DNA of 10,410 bases from Verrucomicrobiota bacterium (GCA_029907285.1 JARYMD010000134.1:1-10410); one strand, 5' to 3'; positions 1 to 6,897 are shown, counted from the stretch's first letter. Translations and numbers: made by a program. Notes: a model not told the origin generated them from the letters alone.

Positions 1-235
1 CCGGTGGAAGCTCTTTGGCAGCAGGCCAGCGTCGATGTCTTCCTGAGGGTTGTACTACGCTTGCACAAGCAATGTGAGTTCAAGAACAGTTGTGTTGAAG
101 GTGCTTATCAGTGCAACATCGGGGTTTTAGCTTTGAGGTAATTCAGGATTTGGTGTTTCATAATGTGGTTTTTGTTTTTGGGCTGTTGAGTGTTGGTTTT
201 CGTGGTCAATCTCCGTGTTGAATGAAACGAGCGTT

Positions 236-265
236 GCAGGGATGCATCTTTGGAAAGAACCCTGC
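236..265. repeat. Short hairpin in the left spacer
   Basis: GCAGGG (236-241) pairs with CCCTGC (260-265). Inside it, CTTT (248-251) can pair with AAAG (254-257). No T-run follows on either strand, so this is not a classical terminator. Its role is unknown; it may be part of a dispersed repeat. Confidence 0.4.
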
Positions 266-392
266 CGGGACTTCCTGCTGAGCAGACGAATTCCACGGGC
301 TGGTCTCGCAGAGCGGGGCGGCGACAGTCACTGAATCGTGCACCGTAGCCGCAAGTTAGTCGGCGGGAAGCAAAATTGGTTGTCGGGTTGAT

Positions 393-467
393 GCGGCCTA
401 GACGGCCGCGCTCCCGGGGCGATTGCTTTTTCCAGTGCGTTGCGGGAGCGCGGCGATTCTTCGCCGC
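393..467. repeat. Compound palindromic repeat downstream of ileS
   Basis: Three inverted repeats interlock. GCGGCC (393-398) pairs with GGCCGC (404-409) across 5 nt. GCGGCG (450-455) pairs with CGCCGC (462-467) across 6 nt. GCGCTCCC (408-415) pairs with GGGAGCGC (444-451) across 28 nt. The structure can therefore fold either as two small outer hairpins or as one larger central hairpin. It lies 100-175 bp past the ileS stop, on the 3' side of that minus-strand gene, and could stabilise or end its transcript. No U-run follows, so a simple intrinsic terminator is not supported. REP-like intergenic repeat is the best description. Confidence 0.6.
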
Positions 468-566
468 ACCCAGCCGGTGAATATGCGAGGCAGGCGCGCG
501 GGAGACTGGTGATCACCCGTCGGGCTTATGGCGCCCAATGTGTGGCCGGTCTGAGTCGGGGCATGG

Positions 567-3494
567 CTAGCTGATTGAGTGGACGCACCGCGGGCACAGG
601 GTGGGATGCGCGGAGTTGGCGCCGACTTCCCTGTCCCAGTGCCAGCAACGTTCGCATTTCTTTCCTTCAGCTCGTGAAACGGTGATTTTCGGCAGTGCTG
701 CTGAAGCTTTTATGACATCGGTTGCAGTCTCGGGCACGGGCGGCGCTGCGATTTCCTTGAACTCGAGATTGGAGACGTTCAGCAGCTCGCGCAAAGCTTC
801 CTTGTGGGGAATGAATGGGGCAAGCGCCTGAGGCGGGCCTTCGAGGGTGACCTGTGCTTCGAGGGCTTTGCCGATCAATTTGTTTTGGCGTGCGGTTTCG
901 AGTTCAGGGAGTGCGCGTTCGCGCAAGCCGATCAGCATTGCCCATGTTTCCTGTTCGGCCTTTGTGCATAGGGGCCCGAGCGGCTGCCAGTCTGCGGTGT
1001 GGATTGACGGGAAGTCCGGGTGTGGAATGAACTCCCACGCTTCATCTGCTGTGAAGCAGAGGATGGGTGCGATGCATTTGCAAAGGCCCTGGACAAGCTT
1101 GTGGAGGACAGTCTGGGTTGAACGGCGGCGCGGTGAATTGGGCGGGTCAGTATAAAGCCGGTCTTTGACGATGTCGTGGTAGAGGGCTGATAGCTCGACT
1201 GCAGCGAACTGGCTTACACGTTGATAGACGAGGTGAAAATCGTATTTCTCGTAGGACCGGAGGACATCGGCCTCGACTCTTGCGTACTCATCCAGAATCC
1301 ACCTGTCCAACCCATCAAGCTGATCGATGGGCACCGCGTGTTGCCGGGGGTCAAAATCAAAAAGATTGGCGAGTTGAAAGCGCAGTGTATTGCGCAAGAG
1401 CCGGTAAGTCTCGGCCACTTTTTCGAGTCGGTCTTCACTGACGACGATATCGCCCTGAAACTCCTGTGAAGCGACCCAGAGCCGGACGACGTCGGCTCCC
1501 CATTGCTTCACGTATGCATCAGCGGTTTGGGGTTTTACGTATCCGCCGGCACCTTGTTTGCTTTTGGCGATTTTTTCGCGATCAGCGTCGAGAATGAAAC
1601 CGTGGGTTAAGACCTGCCGGAAGGGAGGGGCGCCATTTCCTGCAAGGGAGAGAAGGAGTGAAGATTGGAACCAGCCGCGGTGTTGATCGCTGCCTTCGAG
1701 GTACAGGTCGGCTTGGAATGGCAGGGGCGAACCGCGAAATTCCGGTCTTGCTGCGATGACTGCGCGCGATGACGATCCGGAATCGATCCACACGTCGAGT
1801 GTATCGGTCGATTTCCTGACTGCTTCGGGGCCGGTCCAATCGGCGGGGCGGCATCGGGCCCACAATTGTTCTGGTGGCAGCTCGAACCAAAAACCAGACC
1901 CTTCTTTTTCGACGATGTCAGCCACTTTGCGAATGATTCTGACGTCGAGGATTGGATTGCCCTTTTGGTCGTAAAACGCGGGGATGGGGACGCCCCATGT
2001 TCGTTGGCGGGATATGCACCAGTCAGGCCGTGATTTTACTGCTGCCTCGATTCGGCTTCGGCCCCAGGCAGGAATCCACTCCACCTGTTCGATTGCGGCC
2101 AGAGCGCGGTCTCGGAATTTCTGTGGTGCAGTTGGCTGGATTGATGCGGCATTAAGAAGTCCGCTTGGGATGGTTTGGCTACTCGGTGTGTGGTCGATGT
2201 TTATGAACCACTGTTCCATGGCCCGGAAAATGACGGGGGTTTTGCTTCGCCAGCAGTGCGGGTAGGAGTGATGGTAATGCTCACTGAACAGGAGGACGCC
2301 GCGTGCTCGGAGTTCATGGAGAACAGCCGAGTTCGCTTCGCTTTCGCCGTGCTGTTCGAGAATGGATTTGCCGACCATGGCGGGCGGCATTTGCTGTTCT
2401 ATTGGAAGATCATCAGTGTAGGCAAGGCGCCCTTCATCATCGACGGGGGAGTATATTGGCAGGCCGATTTTGGAGCCGAGGACATAGTCTTCGAGTCCGT
2501 GGCCCGGTGCGATATGGACGAAACCCGTGCCGGTTTCGTTGTCCACGAACTCGTCGCCGGGGACGAGCTTGCCTGTGCGGTTGCAGAACGGGTGCTGGTA
2601 TTCAAGGTCAGCGAGGTGCAAGCCGTCGAGGCTGCGGACGATCTGGTACGGATGCCAGCCGCATTTGTCTGCAACAGTGCTCAACAGCATTGTTGATACG
2701 ATGTAATCTTCGCAGCGACCGTTCTCGCCGACGCCGACCCTGACCAATGAATAACTGAAGGTTGAATTGTAAGCGATGGCAAGGTTGGCCGGCAAAGTCC
2801 ATGGCGTAGTGGTCCAGATCACGACGAATGTTCCGGGCATTCCGACGACCGGGCATTTTACATAGATGCTCTGGCTGATATGGTCCTTATACTCGACCTC
2901 GGCTTCGGCGAGGGCGGTTCTGCACGGAATGCTCCAATAGACCGGTTTCTTGCCTCTGTACACGTACCCCTGCTCGACGAGGCTCGCGAAAAGGCGCAGT
3001 TCCTCGGCTTCGTACTGGTGGTGTAGCGTGAGGTAGGGATTATTCCAATCGCCGAGCACGCCCAAACGCTGGAATTGGGCGCGTTGCACGTCCACATATT
3101 TGAGCGCGTACGCCTCACACTCGCTGCGGATTTCTGAGGCGCCGTGGTTGGTCTTGCCCTTTTTGCGAAGGTCCTGAACGACTTTGAACTCGATTGGCAA
3201 GCCGTGGCAGTCCCAGCCTGGGATGAACGGCGCCTGCCAGCCGCGGAGTGTTTTGTATCTGACGATGATGTCTTTGAGTATCTTGTTCATGGCGGTGCCG
3301 ATGTGGACGTCGCCATTGGCGAACGGCGGGCCGTCATGCAAGACGAACTTTGGCGAGTTTTTTCTGGTGGCCTGAATGTGTTCGTAAAGCTTAGCTGCCT
3401 GCCAGCGTTCAAGGCGCTCGGGTTCACGGGTCACAAGGTCCGCTTTCATCGGGAACCCGGTGCGCGGCAAATTCAATGTTTCTTTGTAATCCAT
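567..3494 (-). CDS. ileS: Isoleucyl-tRNA synthetase (class I)
   Basis: Cytoplasmic enzyme that activates isoleucine with ATP, loads it on tRNA-Ile, and hydrolyses mischarged valine. The proposed protein has 975 residues, slightly longer than E. coli IleRS (938). The start at MDYKETLNLP matches the usual IleRS N-terminus. An upstream in-frame ATG at 3641 would add 49 residues with no family likeness and run into the divergent promoter. Visible in order: HIGH-type signature (PPFANGDVHIGT, residues 56-67, last H replaced by T); GWDCHGLPIE (93-102); editing domain with TTTPWTLPAN (228-237) and HIAPGHGLEDY (327-337, likely editing Asp at 336); WCISRQRTWGVP (492-503); KMSKS-type loop as KIAKS (641-645); anticodon-binding helices; and a C-terminal zinc finger with Cys 947, 950, 967 and 970. 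Residues 436-459, rich in Ser, Pro and Gln, look like an insertion relative to E. coli. No frameshift is seen. The gene diverges from aceE. Confidence 0.97.
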   Translation of the reverse strand: MDYKETLNLPRTGFPMKADLVTREPERLERWQAAKLYEHIQATRKNSPKFVLHDGPPFANGDVHIGTAMNKILKDIIVRYKTLRGWQAPFIPGWDCHGLPIEFKVVQDLRKKGKTNHGASEIRSECEAYALKYVDVQRAQFQRLGVLGDWNNPYLTLHHQYEAEELRLFASLVEQGYVYRGKKPVYWSIPCRTALAEAEVEYKDHISQSIYVKCPVVGMPGTFVVIWTTTPWTLPANLAIAYNSTFSYSLVRVGVGENGRCEDYIVSTMLLSTVADKCGWHPYQIVRSLDGLHLADLEYQHPFCNRTGKLVPGDEFVDNETGTGFVHIAPGHGLEDYVLGSKIGLPIYSPVDDEGRLAYTDDLPIEQQMPPAMVGKSILEQHGESEANSAVLHELRARGVLLFSEHYHHSYPHCWRSKTPVIFRAMEQWFINIDHTPSSQTIPSGLLNAASIQPTAPQKFRDRALAAIEQVEWIPAWGRSRIEAAVKSRPDWCISRQRTWGVPIPAFYDQKGNPILDVRIIRKVADIVEKEGSGFWFELPPEQLWARCRPADWTGPEAVRKSTDTLDVWIDSGSSSRAVIAARPEFRGSPLPFQADLYLEGSDQHRGWFQSSLLLSLAGNGAPPFRQVLTHGFILDADREKIAKSKQGAGGYVKPQTADAYVKQWGADVVRLWVASQEFQGDIVVSEDRLEKVAETYRLLRNTLRFQLANLFDFDPRQHAVPIDQLDGLDRWILDEYARVEADVLRSYEKYDFHLVYQRVSQFAAVELSALYHDIVKDRLYTDPPNSPRRRSTQTVLHKLVQGLCKCIAPILCFTADEAWEFIPHPDFPSIHTADWQPLGPLCTKAEQETWAMLIGLRERALPELETARQNKLIGKALEAQVTLEGPPQALAPFIPHKEALRELLNVSNLEFKEIAAPPVPETATDVIKASAALPKITVSRAEGKKCERCWHWDREVGANSAHPTLCPRCVHSIS

Positions 3495-3634
3495 TTTTGG
3501 TGTCCGTTTTGGCCGGCCGATGATGGTTTCATTTCCATTTGCAATCCAACATGCGCGTCGCGCAGTACCCGGTCGGCTCCAACATGGCAATCGTACGTGC
3601 CGAAAGCTCTGGATTAAACCCGCAACCGTCGGTG

Positions 3635-3664
3635 TTGACAAGACGCGATTCAGTGCTCTGAATC
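3635..3664 (+). promoter_or_regulatory. Putative aceE promoter with overlapping operator-like dyad
   Basis: A perfect TTGACA at 3635-3640 is followed by a perfect 7+7 bp inverted repeat, GATTCAG (3647-3653) and CTGAATC (3658-3664), with TGCT between the arms. A weak -10-like CTGAAT would fall at 3658-3663, 17 nt after the TTGACA, inside the right arm. That would put transcription start near 3670, giving a leader of about 45 nt before the proposed GTG. The dyad is placed as an operator for a dimeric repressor would be, though it could also act as an RNA hairpin. The -35 box is clear; the -10 box and the operator role are inferred. Confidence 0.4.
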
Positions 3665-3694
3665 ACTGCGTGAAACCGTCCAAGACGACACTTC

Positions 3695-3698
3695 AGGA
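3695..3698 (+). promoter_or_regulatory. Ribosome binding site (AGGA) ahead of aceE
   Basis: AGGA lies 5 nt before ATG 3704 and 8 nt before ATG 3707, both ideal distances, but these ATGs are out of frame with E1. It lies 16 nt before GTG 3715, too far for direct initiation. It suggests either that ribosomes load on the tiny ORF and re-initiate at the GTG, or that a one-base error separates the ATG from the E1 frame. Confidence 0.4.
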
Positions 3699-3703
3699 AC
3701 AAA

Positions 3704-3718
3704 ATGATGACGCAGTGA
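3704..3718 (+). CDS. Possible leader mini-ORF (MMTQ) overlapping the aceE start
   Basis: ATG ATG ACG CAG TGA. The TGA stop at 3716-3718 overlaps the proposed aceE GTG start at 3715-3717 in a GTGA arrangement, a geometry typical of translational coupling. AGGA is at a good distance upstream. The peptide has four residues and would have no function of its own; any role would be to deliver ribosomes to aceE. Chance occurrence is possible. Confidence 0.25.
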   Translation: MMTQ

Positions 3719-6369
3719 ACGTGCCAGGCCTTGAACGCTGGCTCGACGCGCACGAATCGCTGCTCAGAATCGCACTCGAGAATGGCCCGCCCGAGAGCGC
3801 GCGGCGGTTTTTGACCGGGATGTTGGAGCGGTTCAGAGCAGCCGGCATTGAAGCGCCACAGCCAACCAGCACACCGTATTTGAACACGATTCCGGCCGAT
3901 CAACAGCCGCCGATGCCCGGCGATCGCGCCATCGAGAAACGCATCAAGAGCTACATTCGATGGAACGCAATGGCCATGGTGGTGAACGCGAACCGGCTTC
4001 ACAGCGGATTGGGGGGACACATCTCGACTTACGCGTCATGTGCTACGTTGTACGAAGTTGGCTTTAATCATTTCTTCAAAGGCGCCGGGAACGGTCATCC
4101 GGCTGACATTGTCTATTTGCAGGGGCATGCGTCTCCGGGCATTTACGCGCGTGCGTTCTTGGAAGGGCGTCTGGACGAGAAAGACTTGCACAATTTCAGG
4201 CAGGAACTGGCGGAGGGCGGCAGGTTGCCGTCTTACCCGCACCCGTATCTGATGCCGTCATTCTGGCAATTCCCGACTGTGTCGATGGGGTTGGGGCCGA
4301 TCCTTTCGATATACCAGGCGAGGTTCAATCGGTACCTCAAAGCGCGCGGGCTGATTTCCGATCCTGAACCGCGTGTGTGGTGTTTTGTGGGCGACGGTGA
4401 GTGTGATGAACCGGAAACGCTGGGTTCAATCACTCTCGCAGCGCGCGAGCATCTCGACAACCTGACGTGGGTGGTGAACTGCAATTTGCAGCGGTTGGAC
4501 GGCCCAGTCCGCGGCAACGGCAAAATCATTCAGGAACTCGAAGCGCTTTTTCGTGGCGCGGGATGGAATGTCATCAAGGTCATTTGGGGGTCTGATTGGG
4601 ACCCGTTGTTGGCCGCGGACAAGACCGGTCTGCTTGTCAAGCGGATGGAAGAAGCGTTGGACGGTGATTACCAGAAATACACGGTCGAACCCGGCAGTTA
4701 TATCCGCCGCCATTTCTTCGGAAAATACCCGGAACTGCTCGAACTGGTGAACCATCTGACTGACGAGCAGATTCGGAAACTTCTCCGCGGCGGGCACGAC
4801 CCGGTAAAGGTTTATGCTGCATACCATGCCGCAGTCAATCACCGCGGCACGCCAACAGTTATCCTTGCAAAGACAGTCAAAGGCTACGGCCTCGGCGAGG
4901 CAGGGGAAGGCCGCAACATCACTCATCAGCAAAAGAAACTTAATGAGAAAGAGCTCCGCGAGTTCAGAACCCGGTTCAACATTCCAATCAGCGACGAAGA
5001 AATCGCGGAAGCCCCGTTTTACCGTCCGCCGGATGACAGCCCGGAAGCCATCTACCTCATGGAACGCCGGAAAGCTCTGGGTGGTTTTCTCCCGGCACGG
5101 TCGTCTTCGGCGCCGGCTTTGGAAGTTCCCGGCCGCGAGTTTTTCGCCGAGTTCCTCAAAGGCTCGGGAGCGATGGAGGTTTCTTCGACGATGGCTTTCG
5201 TGCGGATGCTGAGCTTGCTGGTGCGGCACCCGAAGATCGGGCGGCACATCGTCCCAATCATACCCGACGAAGCCCGGACTTTTGGGATGGACGCGCTGTT
5301 CCGCGAAATCGGCATCTATGCGCACCGGGGCCAGCTTTACGAGCCGGTGGATATGAAATCGCTGCTCTATTATCGTGAAATGCCTGACGGGCAGATTCTC
5401 GAAGAGGGGATAACTGAAGCCGGGGCAATGTCTTCGTTCATCGCCGCGGCGACAGCATATTCAACGCACGGCGTCAACATGATCCCGTTCTACGCTTATT
5501 ATTCGATGTTCGGTTACCAGCGCGTGGGCGATCTGATGTGGCTGGCCGGGGACATCCGGGCGAAGGGATTCCTGCTCGGCGCAACTGCAGGCAGAACAAC
5601 ACTCGCCGGCGAAGGGCTACAACACCAGGATGGCCACAGCCTTTTGTTGACAAGCGTGGTTCCGACACTGCTCACTTACGACCCCGCTTTTGCCTACGAA
5701 TTGGCGGTGATCATTGCGGACGGGCTGCGTCGGATGTACCTCGAGAACGAGGAGCTTTTCTATTATATCTGCCTGTACAACGAGAACTATCGCATGCCAC
5801 CGATGCCCGCGGGCTGCGAAGAGGGCATTATTCAGGGGCTTTACAGGTTTAAACAAGGCCCCCAAGGGCTGTCACATAAGGCTCATTTGTTGGGTAGCGG
5901 TCCTCTTCTGAGAGAAGCTTTGCGCGCCCAGGAAATTCTGGCTGAACGGTACGATGTTTCAGCCGACGTGTGGAGCGCGACGAGCTATAAACGATTGCGC
6001 ACCGAGACCTTGTTGTGCCAGCGCTGGAATCGGCTCCACCCGGATGAAACGCCTCGCCGGTCATACCTCGAACGCACGCTTGCGCCGGAGTCAGGCGTGT
6101 TCGTGGCCGTCTCTGACAACGTGAAAGCTGTTCCTGACATGATCGCACCATGGGTGCCCGGCGGTCTCACAACGCTCGGCACCGACGGTTTCGGTCGAAG
6201 CGACACTCGCGCACGGCTTCGGCGGTTTTTCGAGGTGGACGCCGAGAATGTGGTCGTTGCAACTCTTCATTCGCTGGCCGCCAGAGGCGCCGTCGAGCCA
6301 AAAGTGGTCGCTCGCGCGATCAAGGAATTGGGAATCGACCCTGACAAGGCGTTTCCTGCCCTGGTGTGA
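3715..6369 (+). CDS. aceE: Pyruvate dehydrogenase E1 component, homodimeric type
   Basis: Thiamine-diphosphate enzyme that decarboxylates pyruvate and passes the acetyl group to the lipoyl arm of E2 in the pyruvate dehydrogenase complex. From GTG 3715 it has 884 residues, against 887 in E. coli AceE, and aligns throughout. Conserved sites with E. coli counterparts: His102 in GGH (H106), His138 in QGHASPG (H142), GDGECDEPE (226-234) with NCN (255-257) as the ThDP/metal motif, His404 in THQ (H407), Glu519 in PDEARTFG (E522), Glu568 in GITEAG (E571, cofactor N1' contact) and His637 in LQHQDGHS (H640). All key residues are present, so the enzyme is probably active. The start is uncertain: GTG 3670 (899 residues) and ATG 3520 (949 residues) are in frame, but the N-terminus before LERWLDAHESLL shows no homology, and length and the GTGA overlap favour 3715. 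No E2 or E3 gene is adjacent, which is unusual for this locus. Confidence 0.95.
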   Translation: MNVPGLERWLDAHESLLRIALENGPPESARRFLTGMLERFRAAGIEAPQPTSTPYLNTIPADQQPPMPGDRAIEKRIKSYIRWNAMAMVVNANRLHSGLGGHISTYASCATLYEVGFNHFFKGAGNGHPADIVYLQGHASPGIYARAFLEGRLDEKDLHNFRQELAEGGRLPSYPHPYLMPSFWQFPTVSMGLGPILSIYQARFNRYLKARGLISDPEPRVWCFVGDGECDEPETLGSITLAAREHLDNLTWVVNCNLQRLDGPVRGNGKIIQELEALFRGAGWNVIKVIWGSDWDPLLAADKTGLLVKRMEEALDGDYQKYTVEPGSYIRRHFFGKYPELLELVNHLTDEQIRKLLRGGHDPVKVYAAYHAAVNHRGTPTVILAKTVKGYGLGEAGEGRNITHQQKKLNEKELREFRTRFNIPISDEEIAEAPFYRPPDDSPEAIYLMERRKALGGFLPARSSSAPALEVPGREFFAEFLKGSGAMEVSSTMAFVRMLSLLVRHPKIGRHIVPIIPDEARTFGMDALFREIGIYAHRGQLYEPVDMKSLLYYREMPDGQILEEGITEAGAMSSFIAAATAYSTHGVNMIPFYAYYSMFGYQRVGDLMWLAGDIRAKGFLLGATAGRTTLAGEGLQHQDGHSLLLTSVVPTLLTYDPAFAYELAVIIADGLRRMYLENEELFYYICLYNENYRMPPMPAGCEEGIIQGLYRFKQGPQGLSHKAHLLGSGPLLREALRAQEILAERYDVSADVWSATSYKRLRTETLLCQRWNRLHPDETPRRSYLERTLAPESGVFVAVSDNVKAVPDMIAPWVPGGLTTLGTDGFGRSDTRARLRRFFEVDAENVVVATLHSLAARGAVEPKVVARAIKELGIDPDKAFPALV

Positions 6370-6442
6370 TTGTCGGTGTGGAACTGCAGTTGATGCACAG
6401 CGAATTTTAGCTTGGCGCGCGTGTTGGCGAACGGCTTGTAGT

Positions 6443-6458
6443 GCAGGCTTCAGCCTGC
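6443..6458. repeat. Palindrome GCAGGCT/AGCCTGC after aceE
   Basis: GCAGGCT (6443-6449) and AGCCTGC (6452-6458) are perfect inverse complements with TC between, giving a 6-bp hairpin with a TTCA loop. It begins 73 bp after the aceE stop. A second palindrome, CCCGCGCGCGGG (6463-6474), follows directly. Neither has a following T-run, so a terminator role is only possible. The motif has the look of a dispersed intergenic repeat. Confidence 0.5.
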
Positions 6459-6459
6459 G

Positions 6460-6488
6460 TCTCCCGCGCGCGGGTTTCCCAACCGGCT
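6460..6488 (+). repeat. Repeat unit shared with the left spacer
   Basis: TCTCCCGCGCGC (6460-6471) followed 10 nt later by ACCGGCT (6482-6488). The same two blocks occur in the same order on the minus strand of the left spacer (505 down to 494, then 478 down to 472) with 15 nt between them. Two matching blocks in order suggest a common dispersed family rather than chance. Confidence 0.45.
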
Positions 6489-6514
6489 TTGAGGGGCTTG
6501 GGCAGCACATTTCG

Positions 6515-6541
6515 CAGCGCGGCGCAGTCGGAACCAAAGTT
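6515..6541 (+). repeat. Left arm of a long-range imperfect inverted repeat
   Basis: These 27 bases match the reverse complement of 7198-7224 at 24 positions, with a core of GCGCAGTCGGAACCAAAGTT at 6522-6541. Weaker similarity continues inward for about 16 nt. The two arms point toward each other and enclose the palindromic repeats and heptad blocks. TGCCCGACGGGCA just inside (6541-6553) is itself a palindrome. Confidence 0.65.
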
Positions 6542-6657
6542 GCCCGACGGGCACTGGCTCCGCACCTATCAATGCAAAGGACTTTTTCGGGTGCAATCCA
6601 TTCGCTGGACATAAATCGTGCGCTGTTTGATTCGACCTGCCTCGGAGAGTCACGACC

Positions 6658-6684
6658 AGCCCCGTAGGGGCGGCATCTTTGTAG
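6658..6684 (+). repeat. Palindromic repeat, copy 1 (plus orientation)
   Basis: AGCCCCGTAGGGGC (6658-6671) with stem GCCCC/GGGGC around GTA, followed by the tail GGCATCTTTGTAG (6672-6684). It is followed by CAGGCCAGC; AGCAGGCCAGC (6683-6693) also occurs at 20-30 of the window. Three further clear copies lie within the next 175 bp. Confidence 0.7.
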
Positions 6685-6709
6685 CAGGCCAGCCCCTGAC
6701 AACCTCATG

Positions 6710-6733
6710 AGCCCGGTAGGGGCGACATCAAAG
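6710..6733 (+). repeat. Palindromic repeat, copy 2 (plus orientation)
   Basis: AGCCCGGTAGGGGC (6710-6723) followed by GACATCAAAG. The stem is shortened to GCCC/GGGC by one substitution relative to copy 1. A more decayed relative, ATGAACCCGGCAGGCGCCGA, is at 7161-7180; it matches the region around this copy at about 16 of 23 positions. Confidence 0.65.
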
Positions 6734-6784
6734 CCCCCCGTACCAGCAAGGCAACCGACGGGTTTTTACATGCGCGTTGAGTGC

Positions 6785-6805
6785 GATGCCGCTCCTACGG
6801 AGCTT
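6785..6805 (-). repeat. Palindromic repeat, copy 3 (minus orientation)
   Basis: Read on the minus strand this is AAGCTCCGTAGGAGC followed by GGCATC. The loop and tail are those of copy 1, but the stem is GCTCC/GGAGC. The stem bases differ from copy 1 on both sides together, so pairing is kept. Confidence 0.65.
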
Positions 6806-6828
6806 GTCCGGTGTGCTGTCCGCCCCCA

Positions 6829-6856
6829 CTACAAATATGTCGGCCCTACGGGCCTT
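6829..6856 (-). repeat. Palindromic repeat, copy 4 (minus orientation)
   Basis: Read on the minus strand this is AAGGCCCGTAGGGCC followed by GACATATTTGTAG. The stem is GGCCC/GGGCC around GTA, again different from copies 1 and 3 but fully paired. The tail TTTGTAG agrees with copy 1. A further palindrome, GTCGGTCAACCGAC, follows at 6880-6893. Confidence 0.7.
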
Positions 6857-6897
6857 GGCTCTGGCCAACAGACCACCAGGTCGGTCAACCGACAGGA

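Larger units (their letters stand above)
1..566. other. Gene-free stretch left of ileS, with repeat fragments
   Basis: I see no convincing gene here. The open frames are short (the longest are 62 codons on the minus strand) and resemble no family I know. The stretch lies downstream of the ileS stop. It contains pieces of repeats also found between aceE and glyQS: AGCAGGCCAGC at 20-30 matches 6683-6693, and the complement of TCTCCCGCGCGC at 494-505 matches 6460-6471. It also holds several palindromes, listed separately, and a G/T-rich, GC-poor patch at about 141-213. A plus-strand frame open from base 1 to a stop at 139-141 could be the end of a gene entering from the left. However, its first 30 bases overlap a repeat fragment and the 46 residues look like no known protein. 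Confidence 0.6.
3495..3714. promoter_or_regulatory. Divergent promoter region between ileS and aceE
   Basis: A spacer of 220 bp that should hold the promoters of both genes, if the starts chosen here are right. The plus-strand side has a TTGACA box and a dyad, listed separately. No convincing -10 element could be picked for ileS on the minus strand, and no T-box leader features were recognised before ileS. An open frame continues through the whole spacer in the aceE frame, back to an ATG at 3520, but its translation has no resemblance to E1. Confidence 0.55.

Noticed and set aside
1..54. Minus-strand frame reading YNPQEDIDAGLLPKSFHR at the left edge
   Set aside because: It looks protein-like but is cut off by a TAG immediately upstream, and it is too short to judge within this window.
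1..141. Plus-strand frame open from the left edge to a stop at 139-141
   Set aside because: 46 residues with no recognisable family pattern, and its beginning overlaps a repeat fragment shared with 6683-6693.
108..516. Two 62-codon minus-strand ORFs (108-296 and 328-516)
   Set aside because: No ribosome binding site, no family likeness, and they coincide with palindromes and skewed sequence. They read as translated repeats.
3495..3720. T-box leader for ileS
   Set aside because: No recognisable T-box consensus, specifier stem or terminator hairpin on the minus strand.
4426..5325. 299-codon ORF antisense to aceE
   Set aside because: Lies wholly within the well-conserved E1 coding region on the opposite strand; its length is explained by GC-rich codon bias.
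6091..6708. 205-codon minus-strand ORF
   Set aside because: Half is antisense to the E1 C-terminus and half runs through the repeats; its composition is low-complexity and Arg/Ser/Ala-rich.
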